64,000 nucleotides of DNA from Capitulum mitella (Eukaryota; Arthropoda; Thecostraca; Pollicipedomorpha; Pollicipedidae), in the NCBI GenBank assembly GCA_030062745.1, contig CP099848.1, positions 10,437,501 through 10,501,500 on the forward strand. The letters are read 5' to 3'. The notes below the pieces were generated by a model, which was not told where the DNA came from, made no database searches, and was given only the letters and a program-made list of their open reading frames with translations. The translations under genes were made by a program, and so were the position numbers. How positions within the stretch are numbered: the stretch's first letter is position 1; every line of letters begins with the position of its first letter. Below are positions 45,018-53,837 of the stretch, piece after piece.

Positions 45018-45190
45018 ACGCTGGTCAAACAGGGAGGACCGACAGTGAGCCCAAGACCACACCATACTGTAACGCACCAGCCATGGTCAAACAGAGGAAC
45101 CAACACTGAGACCAGGAGCACACAACGTCGACGCAGAGCAACCATGGACAAACAGAGACGACTGACACTGAGACAAAGACCAAAGTGCAC
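45018..45190. repeat. ~57-bp triple repeat in intron F-G
   Basis: Three units with the phrases caacgctggtcaaacaggga/gaggac, gacactgagac and gcacac occur in tandem immediately upstream (gene direction) of exon G. Identity is about 75 percent. Confidence 0.72.
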
Positions 45191-45522
45191 ACCACACCAC
45201 GGCAGGTGATTACCGATCAGACGGGGAGGAGAACACGAGAGAAAAGGAGCACGTCACCTTACGTCATCACCGCGCAACAGCCGAGCGAGCCGTCGCGGTG
45301 GCTTTCCAAAAGCAGACGGGGATGAAAAGCTGATCCACTGATGTACCGCAATGACCAGCAAATACACCACTGAGACAGAGGCCCAAAATGCAGCACGATA
45401 GTAACCTTCAGGCAAAACCTGGGAAACCAGTGCTGTAAAGCACACCCAGGAAAGACATTCTGACAGAAACGTCACACTCCACCTCCCGGCCGAGCGACAG
45501 ACTGTCAGATGGCGTCACTGAC

Positions 45523-45715
45523 CGGGCGACCGCCGGTGGGGTGAAAGTGCTGGGATCGCGGTGGCCCTGGGCCAGCATCAGCTGCTCCAGCGGGGAGCCG
45601 TGCAGACCATCCAGTGCGGCGTCCGACACGCAGCGCAGGAAGCTCAGGTTCAGCACGCGCAGCCGCTTGTAGCGGCCCAGCCAGGCCAGGCCCGCCTCCG
45701 TCACCGAGAGGCAGC
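45523..45715 (-). CDS. RRM-F-box-LRR gene, exon F (LRR)
   Basis: Acceptor gtctgctccag and donor gcccg|gtcagt bound a 193-bp exon. It encodes CLSVTEAGLAWLGRYKRLRV, then LNLSFLRCVSDAALDGLHG and SPLEQLMLAQG, two cysteine-containing-type LRRs. Phases: two bases to complete the codon split after exon E, and two bases left for exon G. No stop in frame. Confidence 0.85.
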
Positions 45716-46009
45716 CTGGAGCAGACACGGACAGAACAGTCGGCGCAGAGTTTCACGGACGTCCGACAGGCAGGTACGGACAGAACCGACACCAGCAGCC
45801 TGAGGACCGAGCACCGCGTGGACACATATAACTCAGACACAAAGACAGCTGAGACTTTAGAAGCTCCGACACAACTGCTGAAGACAACCGCCCACACAAC
45901 GCACAACAAAGGAAACAGCCCGCAAACACAGGCAGAATTGTCGTCTTAACGCAGTTCCTTTATCACAGCGAGCGTCCCACGCAGCCTGTGCGGCCGAACA
46001 GATACCCAC

Positions 46010-46573
46010 CCTGGATGTTGAGCTCCTCCAGCTCCGGCAGCTGTTGGAAGAGCTGCCGCAGCGTGGCGTCTGTGACTTTCGCGCAGAAATCGACGTCCAG
46101 GTGGCGCAGCGCGGGGAGGCTGGCCGGCGGCAGGCAGCGCTCCGGCGCCAGCGGCTGCCGGCGCAGCGCCAGCCGCTCCAGCTGGGTGCAGCCGGCCAGC
46201 GCCACCGCCAGGTCGGCCTCCTCCATGGACGGCACGTTCGAGACGTCCAGTTCGCGCAGCTGGGCGCAGCGCGCCACCTGGCGCAGGTTCTCCGAGCGCA
46301 GGCCGCCGCAGCCCGCCAGCGAGAGCCGCTGCAGTGAGGCGGGCAGCAGCGAGAGACAATTGCCGGTGACACGCGAGCTCCCGTTTAGGTCGAGCGAGCG
46401 CAGGCATGGCAGGTGGCGCAGCAGCACCCACACGCTCGACTCCCTAAGGTGGTAGTAACTGGGCAGCATGACCTCCCGCAGCTGGGGACAGTTGATGCAC
46501 AGCTTCTTCAGCGACTCCTCGTTGATGCAGAAGCCGCCCAGGCCAATCTCCTCCAGGTTGCGGCAGTGCTTGG
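46010..46573 (-). CDS. RRM-F-box-LRR gene, exon E (LRR core)
   Basis: The largest exon, 564 bp, between acceptor gtgccgtttcag and donor atccagg|gtgggt, open throughout. It carries about seven LRRs: HCRNLEEIGLGGFCINEESL, CPQLREVMLPS, LPCLRSLDLNGSSRVTGNCL, ASLQRLSLAGCGGLRSENL, CAQLRELDVSNVPSMEEADL, CTQLERLALR, and LPALRHLDVDFCAKVTDATL. The pattern LxxLxLxxCxxVTDxxL is the FBXL-type (cysteine-containing) LRR that forms the substrate-binding solenoid of F-box/LRR proteins. The open frames on the opposite strand here are shadows. Confidence 0.92.
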
Positions 46574-46748
46574 CTGAAACGGCACGCGCGTGTCACCAGG
46601 CAGCCTACGTCCTCCTCAGCCCCGCTACACGTGCTACCAAGCGGACAGCTAGCTGCCAGCCTTCTAAAGGCTGCGACTGACGCTGAGTTTCCTCCCACAG
46701 CGGAACGATCAGTCGGCCGGACGGTGGCGCTCAGTGGAGGCCACTCAC

Positions 46749-46952
46749 CGACAATGTCGAGCGCCTTCCCGGAGCAGAAGCCCGACAGTCCGCTGGTGCG
46801 GAGGATGCGCAAACCGGGCATCAGGCTGAGCAGCTGGCACAAGGTAACGTCGGTCAGCCGGGCTCTGGTCGACGACATCAGGTACTCCAGCAGGTCCAGC
46901 TCGCGGTGACGGCTCAGCAGGCTCCGGGCGGCCGTCCTCCAGCGGCGGCACA
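46749..46952 (-). CDS. RRM-F-box-LRR gene, exon D (end of F-box, start of LRR)
   Basis: The acceptor is the last unit of the 41-bp minisatellite (ctctgtgtcggcag|tg); the donor is gtcg|gtgagt. The 204-bp exon completes the F-box (VCRRWRTAARSLL, the usual helix-ending VCRxW) and continues with ELDLLEYLMSSTRARLTDVT, LCQLLSLMPGLRILRTSGL. One base from exon C and two from exon D form the Val of VCRRW. It is the exon missing from copy 1 because of the window edge. Confidence 0.88.
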
Positions 46953-46954
46953 CT

Positions 46955-47590
46955 GCCGACACAGAGCAGCAGGCTCAGTACAGAGACGATATACTGCCGA
47001 CAGAGAGCAGCAGGCTCAGGACAGACACGATATACTGCCGACAGAGAGCAGCAGGCTCAGGACAGAGACGATATACTGCCGACAGAGAGCAGCAGGCTCA
47101 GGACAGAGACGATATACTGCCGACATAGAGCAGCAGGCTCAGGACAGACACGATATACTGCCGACACAGAGCATCAGGCTCAGGACAGACACGATATACT
47201 GCCGACAGAGAGCAGCAGGCTCAGGACAGACACGATATACTGCCGACACAGAGCAGCAGGCTCAGAACAGACACGATATACTGCCGACACAGAGCAGCAG
47301 GCTCAGGACAGACACGATATACTACCGACACAGAGCAGCAGGCTCAGGACAGACACGATATACTGCCGACACACAGCAGCACACTCTTGTAATCGGCGGC
47401 CCACTGCTGGCACAGAGCACCAGGCTCCGATACACTGCTGGCACAGAGCACCAGGCTCAGGACAGAGACGATACACCACCGACACAGAGCGACAGGCTCA
47501 GGACACAGACGATATACTGCCGACACAAAAGAGCAGGCTCAGGACAGAGACCATATAATACCGACACAGAACATCAGGCTCAGTACAGCG
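46955..47590. repeat. 41-bp intronic minisatellite, copy 2 (about 15 units)
   Basis: Same unit as at 1-1,705 (cacagagcagcaggctcagg, acagacacgatatactgccga). About ten regular units at 46,955-47,370 are followed by more diverged and interrupted ones. It fills most of the intron between exons C and D and touches exon D directly; a long plus-strand open frame through it is a repeat artefact. Confidence 0.95.
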
Positions 47591-47749
47591 GTGGTACGCC
47601 CATAAACCAATCAAACCGGACCAACATGGCGGTATGGCACGATGAGCTAACTGTCCCACATTCTGACCCTAGCACCGGCCGTCCCGTTAGAATGACCAGA
47701 CCGCGGACGAGACGCCGGTCCGCACGTGCCGCCGGCGGCCGGCACCCAC

Positions 47750-47976
47750 CTTGCAGCATCATCACCAGCTGGCGCACGCTCAGGAACGAGAACACGTGGT
47801 GCAGCAGCTCGGCGGGCAGGCGGTCCACGTGGCAGGGGCCGGCCGGGGCGGCGCCGCGCGTCCGCCGCCGGCGGCCGTCGCGCGGCGGGCCGGCGGCGGC
47901 GCGCGGCTCGGCCGGCGACACGCGCACCTGACGCTTGTTTATGTACAGGCAGCGGCTGCCGTCGGCGGCCAGCGCG
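47750..47976 (-). CDS. RRM-F-box-LRR gene, exon C (end of RRM, linker, F-box)
   Basis: Acceptor ccctcttgcag|cgcg, donor ctgcaag|gtgggt, 227 bp. It completes the RRM (ALAADGSRCLYINKRQVRV, the last helix and strand), then a basic linker (RDGRRRRTRG), then the F-box HVDRLPAELLHHVFSFL and SVRQLVMMLQ. In the assembled protein the F-box spans about residues 247-286. F-boxes bind Skp1 and thereby link the LRR-bound substrate to a cullin-RING ubiquitin ligase. The exon joins RRM and F-box in one uninterrupted frame, the strongest evidence that both belong to one protein. Confidence 0.88.
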
Positions 47977-48204
47977 CTGCAAGAGGGCGTGGCGGCGTCA
48001 GGAGGGGGCGGCGGGAGTCGGCAGCCAGCCGGTGCCGGCGACATTTGCACAGTGACATGCTCGACTCGACTCTCCCGGCGACCAGTGCCGGCAACGACCT
48101 CCACTGCTATTCATGCCAGGCACTCTGATCACAAGGCTGTGACTGGGCGTCATGCAATGCATATGGGAACGGTCGGCAACGGAGTACAAACGAAAGATGC
48201 CTAC

Positions 48205-48341
48205 TTTTTAGCACCGGCCTCGTCTTTGAAGGTGATAAATCCGAATCCTCTGAATTTTCCATTGGTGGTGTTTTTCACTAGGTGTACATTAGTTACTTTC
48301 CCAAACTGCTCAAACAGGTCCCATATTCTTGACTTGGAGGC
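48205..48341 (-). CDS. RRM-F-box-LRR gene, exon B (central RRM)
   Basis: Acceptor cttatgttgcag, donor aaaaa|gtaggc, 137 bp, 45 codons plus two bases. Translation starts ASKSRIWDLFEQFGKV (helix 1 and strand 2) and ends KFRGFGFITFKDEAGAK, with RNP1 = RGFGFITF (about residues 183-190), matching the consensus at every aromatic position. Each splice join preserves the RRM spacing: GNLPPN from exon A is followed by ten residues to LFEQFG, as in canonical RRMs. Read in isolation the frame hits a TAG right at the donor (gtag), which hides the exon. Confidence 0.88.
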
Positions 48342-48714
48342 CTGCAACATAAGTGTTAGAGCTTAGAGGGAGCCACTTAGCACGTACCAGAAAGGAATTC
48401 ATGAACAATGCTTGCGACAAAACTGAATTCAACAGGACCTTCGGTTTAGAGGACACACGTCAACTGGACCAGGACATCGCTGCCATCTATCAATTAAGAT
48501 GCGAAAATGCAACCAAAATGCTAAACAAACGACGGAGGTATGGTACAGCAGAGACGCAACACAAAATCCTAACACCATTTCGTTGCATTGCAGATCCACT
48601 TGAATATGCAAAAACTGCGCAGCGTTCCAAAGAGAAAAGCAAAAAAAAAAAACGGGAGGTCCCAGGCCACTTCAAATCGTGCGAACCTCAGCACGACTGC
48701 CCCACCATACGTAC

Positions 48715-49203
48715 ATTGGGCGGCAAATTGCCGGCGAACACTACGTTGTTCCGGTTCGGGCCAGCTGAACCCTGGGCTGAGGTAACGCCGGCGGGGTCCT
48801 CTCCTCCGGCAGCAGCTGCCTCCCCCGGCTCCGGATCACCGCCGGCCGCGCACGTCCCCGAGTCGTCTCCGGCCGGAGCGGCGGCGCCGGCCGGCTCCTC
48901 GGAGGCCGCGCAGCCGGCCGCGCCCTCTGCGGACGTCTCTGACGTCACCGCATGCTCGCAGGAGAGCCCAGACGAGGCGGCCGGTTCGTCACAGGCCTCG
49001 GACGAGGCGGTCCGCTTGTCAGACGCCCCTGATGAGGCGGCCGGTTGGTGAGCGGCCTCAGACGCGGGGACCTGCTCCGAGGCCTCCACCTCCAGCCGCA
49101 GCACCTCGTCTGGCTGTGCTCTGGCTTCGGCGGCGGCGGCCGACGGCGGAGACCGGCGGCGGAAGTTCATCGGCGAGCCGATCGAGAAGCGGGCCGGTCC
49201 CTC
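48715..49203 (-). CDS. RRM-F-box-LRR gene, exon A (N-terminus, RRM strand 1)
   Basis: The exon ends at donor aat|gtacgt after NNVVFAGNLPPN (RNP2 = VFAGNL, about residues 144-149 counted from the Met at 49170-49168). That Met (MNFRRRSPPS) is the best internal start and gives a total of 736 residues with exons B-H. A good acceptor (gtcgaacag|gaggg) 33 bp upstream, in frame, and conservative codon changes there relative to copy 1 (EGPARFSIGSP against EGPTRYSVGSA) suggest the coding frame continues into an upstream exon. Residues 10-135 are low-complexity Ala/Ser/Glu/Gly/Pro, probably disordered. Confidence 0.8.
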
Positions 49204-49204
49204 C

Positions 49205-50070
49205 TGTTCGACGACAGGGCAGAGGGCGTCACAGACAACAGGACAGTAACAGGGACGCCACAAACCAGACAACGGGACAGGAATAAGCCGCCACAAGCCA
49301 TTCAACAGGACAGTAACATGGCTGTCACAAACCAGACAGCAGGACAATAACACGACCACTACAAGCCATTCAATAGGACAGTATCACGGCCGTCACGAAC
49401 AAGACAGCAGGACAGAACACTGACCGTCACAAGCAAGACAGCTAGATAGGACAGAGGCCGTCACAAATCAGACATTAGGACAAAACTAAGGCCGTCACAA
49501 CCAGACGACAGGACATTAACATGGCCTCACAAAGCGGACAACAGGACAGAACCACGGCCCTTGCAAACCGGACAACCGGACAGTAACATGGCCGCCATAA
49601 ACCGGACAGTAGGACAGAACAGCGACCGTCACGAATTAGACAACAAAGCAGTATTACGGCCGTTGCAAACCAGACAGCAGGACAGAACCACGGTCGTCAC
49701 AAGCCAGACAACAGGACAGTAATAAGGCCATCACAAACCATACAAGACAGGAACACGGCAGTCACAAAACAGACAGCAAAACAGTAGCACGGCCGTCATA
49801 AATCAGACAACAGGGCGGAACCACGATTGTCGCAAACCAAGGAACAGGACCAAACCACGCCCGCCACGAACCGGGGAACTAACAGGGCAGAGACCGTCTT
49901 AAATCAGGCGAGAGGACAGAACCATACCCGTCGCAAAACAGACAGCTAGAAAAGTCACGGCTGTTACAAACCACAGCACTAGACATAACTACGATCGTCA
50001 TAAACCAAACAACTGCACATAACCATCACCGTCGCAAAGCAGAAAATACACACAACCATGACCAGAGCTG
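49205..50070. repeat. Degenerate ~37-bp repeat upstream of exon A (copy 2)
   Basis: About 22 imperfect units of gccgtcacaaaccagacagc plus aggacagtaacacg. The unit is the same as at 4,080-4,990 in copy 1, showing that the duplicated block extends at least this far. It is probably intronic or upstream of the transcription unit. Confidence 0.9.
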
Positions 50071-50424
50071 AAAATAATTAAACTCGAGAAACTCGAGAAA
50101 CCGCGAGAAGGATGTGATAATGGCTGGAGCTAAAAGTTCAGATTTTCATCTGAATAATCAAATGAGTTCATGTGAAAACGTGGTACAGTATTCCAACAAT
50201 TCTTTCACACAAACACTTTCACACTTTCACACAAACAATTTCCTTTCATTTTGATTCAGTGATATATTACGGTGAAGTTTGGGATCAGACTCAAAGCTAA
50301 AGAGAGCTTCTTACACGAGGCCTGATGCGAATATGCCGTAAGCACGAACAGTCGGCTAGCCCAGCAGAGATGCTACTTTCTCCGAGTTATCGGTTATTTG
50401 CTGACGCGGCTAATTAGGTATAAG
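50071..50424. other. Gene-free stretch
   Basis: AT-rich sequence with no recognisable gene or repeat; the similarity to copy 1 is lost here. Confidence 0.45.
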
Positions 50425-51654
50425 CAGCGTCGGGTCGTTGTCTCACAAACACAAGCGTAGCACCAAACTGTCTCATATACGGTTCACTGTTCCATATACG
50501 TTGTCTAACTATTAAGCCGAAAGTGATTCTCGATCCTTTTCAGATCGATGCATACAAAAGGAACGAAATGTTACGTGATACACCCCTTTCGGTGTATTGT
50601 CTGTTATCTGCACAGAAAGCTACAGCAAACTGGGCATCCAGTTGAATCCGCGCAACGCAAATATTCAGAATACGGCCGCGTCCAGCGTTCGAAAGTTTTC
50701 TTCTCAGTCGAAAAGTTTTCTTCTGTTTCAAGAGCAAATGAAGAGTCGTCACTGCGAGAGGCATGCAGTTATTGTTGAAACATTTGTGCACAGTTCCAAA
50801 ACATATATTTCACATTTGAAATTGTTGCGGACAGCAAATATATAACATTTTAATTAACAGTTACCTACATATTTCTTTCTCCGCCATTGATGGCAACGTC
50901 GTCGTTAGACACGCAGCCAGGGTTTTCCTCAGTGGGGGGGGGGTGTAAATGTCAAATTTTGCCATATGCCACTGCCATATGACTGCTTTGATTTGAAAAA
51001 TCGGCAGCTTTATGTAATTGGTCCCATATTTAGCACACAGGAAAAACATATAATGTTGTTTTGAAGCACATATATGGTCACTATTTCCCATTCCTCCGAA
51101 GTCGCTAAATATCTAGTGTAGATCATTTGGTTCAGGGGGAGGGGGCTTGGCCGTCATGTTCCCCCCCCCCCCCGGCTACGTCCCTGGGCGTCGTTCATCG
51201 TGCAGTCGAGCATCCTTCACCGGCAAGTCCTACAGTAACGCCGCGAAGGCGGCGGCCAGAGGCAGCATCACGTCCCGCCTCACAGCGGCTTTGTCAGTTG
51301 TCATGGCAGCGGCCGACGTGCAGTTTCGCGGACGTGCGCCAAAGCGCTGCATGTGTTATATCGGTTTGTAGCGTTGGCTGAGACGAGTGAGCTGGCTTCG
51401 TCTTCGACCGCCTTGCATCGTATATTCACGGGTGCGGCGGGGTGGGGATGCGGCGTGGCGTGGGGCGTCTTTGCAGGCATGTTCCCTGCTATGTTGATGA
51501 ATGCGGGACAAAATGAGCAGATCGGTCCAGTATATTCATTACTTGAGTCTTATAAACGGTGTTATTACACACAGATTGCGTATGATATTGTTCCCATATT
51601 TACCAAATGATGAGGAACTGCCTCAGCTGCCTCTAATGAGGAGCCGTCACTGGC
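50425..51654. mobile_element. hAT-like non-autonomous element (left copy), carrying a nested repeat
   Basis: The left end cagcgtcgggtcgttgtctc and the right end gagccgtcactg correspond, reversed, to the ends of the element at 52,597-53,299 (cagtggcggctc). gtataag flanks both sides (about 50,418-50,424 and 51,656-51,662), consistent with an 8-bp-type hAT target duplication. Shared interior: agcaccaaactgtct near the left end, catttgtgcacagt, and at 51,460-51,650 tttgcaggcatgttccctgc through taaacggtgttattac. The middle (50,880-51,190) is the dispersed repeat D3. No transposase. Confidence 0.68.
50880..51190 (-). repeat. Dispersed repeat D3, uninterrupted copy
   Basis: Its reverse complement aligns with 57,775-57,990 plus 59,719-59,775: cagggacgtag start, ccctccccc, gatctaca, aggaat, catatatgtgct, tatggcaaaatttgacattt, ggaaaaccctggctgcgtg. 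It lacks the pogo element that interrupts the other copy and so shows the empty insertion site at 50,965-50,966. Confidence 0.8.
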
Positions 51655-51662
51655 CGTATAAG

Positions 51663-52596
51663 TCATTTTGTAATACTACCGGTTGCCTTGGGTGTGGTTA
51701 CCGAGGAGACGGAAGAACATGTCCCCATCCCGCATCCCCCCCCCACTTTCTGCCCCATGGTGTGGCCTACCCTCTTAAAGCCACAGCAAAAAAAGGGTCT
51801 CGAAGGGGAAAAATTTGTTAAACCCGATCACAAATAAATACAAAATCCAGAGAGTTCTTCACATTTTCTTTTACCTTACTGAGAGACTTTTTCAATCTTT
51901 TAAGCAGCAGTCAACCTCCAGCCCCTCCCCCTCCTTCCCCCATGTACTGATCAACTACTCCTCTTGGACCCGGTGTCCCTTACCGGTAAGTGCTCTCGTA
52001 CGGGTAAGGTAATTCTGAAATGCCCGGCGCCCATGCAAGCCAAGCGCCCCCTCTTCTTGCACAGATGAGACGCCTCTGAAGAATTTGGCTCCCCTAACGG
52101 ACCAGACACGTGTGCGACGCAGGCGCTCCTTACAGGCCAGGCTCCCCGTTACAAATAAGGCGCCCCTCGGGGGCTCGGTGCCCTTCGCGACCGAGTTGCT
52201 CCTCATACACCAGGCATCCCTCATACATTTGGTACCCCTCTACAGGCCAGGCACTCCTTACTGACCAGACATGTCTAAAATGCAGGTGTCCCTATCAGGC
52301 CAAACTCCCCCCCCCCTCCCTTGGCAGATCAGGCGCCTCTCAAATATTTCGCGCCACATCTACAAACAAGGCGCCCATACGGGACTCGTATACGTATAGA
52401 AAAAAATGCAATGACATGTGTCTTTAAATCCATTAACATGTAGGTAAGCTACCAATTTCAGTCTAAATGGATGGTGCCCTTGCTGGAGATCGGCGCCTCC
52501 TCCCCTGAAGGTTGGCGCCCCTGGACGTGGGGTTCCGGCACCCCCCCCACACACACTTTTCTTCGCGCCTCTGCACCCCTGCCCATTGCTCTGGTG
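51663..52596. repeat. Degenerate short repeats ('ggcgcccct...ccaggc')
   Basis: At about 52,010-52,560, phrases such as gatgaggcgcctct, ggaccagac, caggcgctccttacaggcca and aggcgcccctcg recur every 22-30 bp, strongly diverged. The sequence from 51,663 to 52,010 shows nothing. No gene. Confidence 0.5.
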
Positions 52597-53299
52597 CAGT
52601 GGCGGCTCTTCATAAAAGGAAACTGAGGAAGTGCCTCACTAGAAATACCGGGAAATGTGAAACTGATATCATACGCAGTCTGTGCGTAATAACACCGTTT
52701 ATAAAATTGAATGCATGATTAAACTGGGATAATGTGCTCATTCTTCCGCATCCATTAACACAGCAGGGAACATACCTGCAAAGACGTCCCACGCCGCACC
52801 GCATCCGCGCTCCCGCTACCCGATAGCACATCGCGCTAGGCGGCCGTATAGGCAGCTAGCTCACGCGCTTCAGGCAACGCTAGAATCCAGTGTAATACAG
52901 CGCCCCTGGTGAGCGTCCGCGAAACTGCACGCTGGCTGTCGCCATTTCGGCTGGCGGAACCTCTGTGAGGAGGGATGTATTACAGTCTCTGACTTCCACC
53001 GTCGGAGCGCCACCGTCGGACTTATCGAAGAAGAATATTAACCGCGCGAGCTAGTATCAGTGGCGGGGAAAGAATGTGTTTGTAGGGTGCCTTTTGATTA
53101 AAATATTCTATATTTACATTTCGTATTACTTCAAAACGTTATCGAGACGTTTTGGGACTGTGCACAAATGACTCAATAATGATGATATGCCCATTGCCGG
53201 TTTAATACACAACGTATATAGGAGACAGCCGTATATAAGACAGTTTGGTGCTAGACTTCGCTGTACCGCAGGTGTTTGTCAGACCATGAGCCGCCACTG
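52597..53299. mobile_element. hAT-like non-autonomous element (right copy), 703 bp
   Basis: TIRs cagtggcggctc and gagccgccactg. Flanking 8-mers ctctggtg and ctctagaa are a partly decayed target duplication. Homologous, in opposite orientation, to the element at 50,425-51,654, but without the D3 insertion. It carries no coding frame. Confidence 0.72.
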
Positions 53300-53736
53300 C
53301 TCTAGAACGGGAAGAACCCAAACGTGAATTTACAACCAAAGTGGTACAAGTGTTCAGTCTTCAACGCTCTAGGTCAACATACAACCTTCGACTTGGAAAA
53401 AACATACCTTTGATAATCCGACGTAACCACTGAGAATACTCCCATAAAGACCCATAAAACCCCAGTACAAAATGGGCCCAAAACGTATTGAATTCCAGTC
53501 TTCTCTGGTCTAACACTGGAAAAACCGCGAACCAAAACGTCGACCAAGCATTCCAGTTCCAAAATCCATGCGGAACTGCTCATAGAATCCCAACGTTTAA
53601 ACCCCCGGCATCCCATCACTCCGCTGCAGTGAAGGCACATCCCAGCCCTTCACCGTCCGCGGGTTCACCGAGGACGCGACACTGCCGCCGCCAGTCGCCG
53701 GACGGGGCCGGCCCGCGAGCGCCCCGGCCGACTCAC

Positions 53737-53837
53737 CTGGTGCCCGGCGAGGCTGAGCTCGCCCAGGCCGGCCTCCACCTCGATGCCCTCCGCCTCGGTG
53801 CGGCTCATCACGGTCAGACTCAGCTTGCGGCTCTGAC
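53737..53837 (-). CDS. Candidate upstream exon of the RRM-F-box-LRR gene (or of another minus-strand gene)
   Basis: A 101-bp open stretch between acceptor ccgccacag and a strong donor ccag|gtgagt. It encodes QSRKLSLTVMSRTEAEGIEV and EAGLGELSLAGHQ, alternating polar and hydrophobic residues. It ends in phase 0, which is the phase exon A would need if its frame extends to 49,203. There is no other exon between it and exon A that I can see. I do not recognise the protein segment; it might belong to a separate gene whose other exons lie outside. Confidence 0.45.

Noticed and set aside
46906-47931. 341-codon plus-strand open frame
   Set aside because: It runs through the 41-bp minisatellite (period lacks stops in this frame) and then the antisense of the F-box exon. 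The protein is a repeat artefact.
51127-51381. Open frames in a C-run-containing segment
   Set aside because: The segment spans the end of repeat D3 and the hAT-like element; a C14 run makes the frame meaningless.
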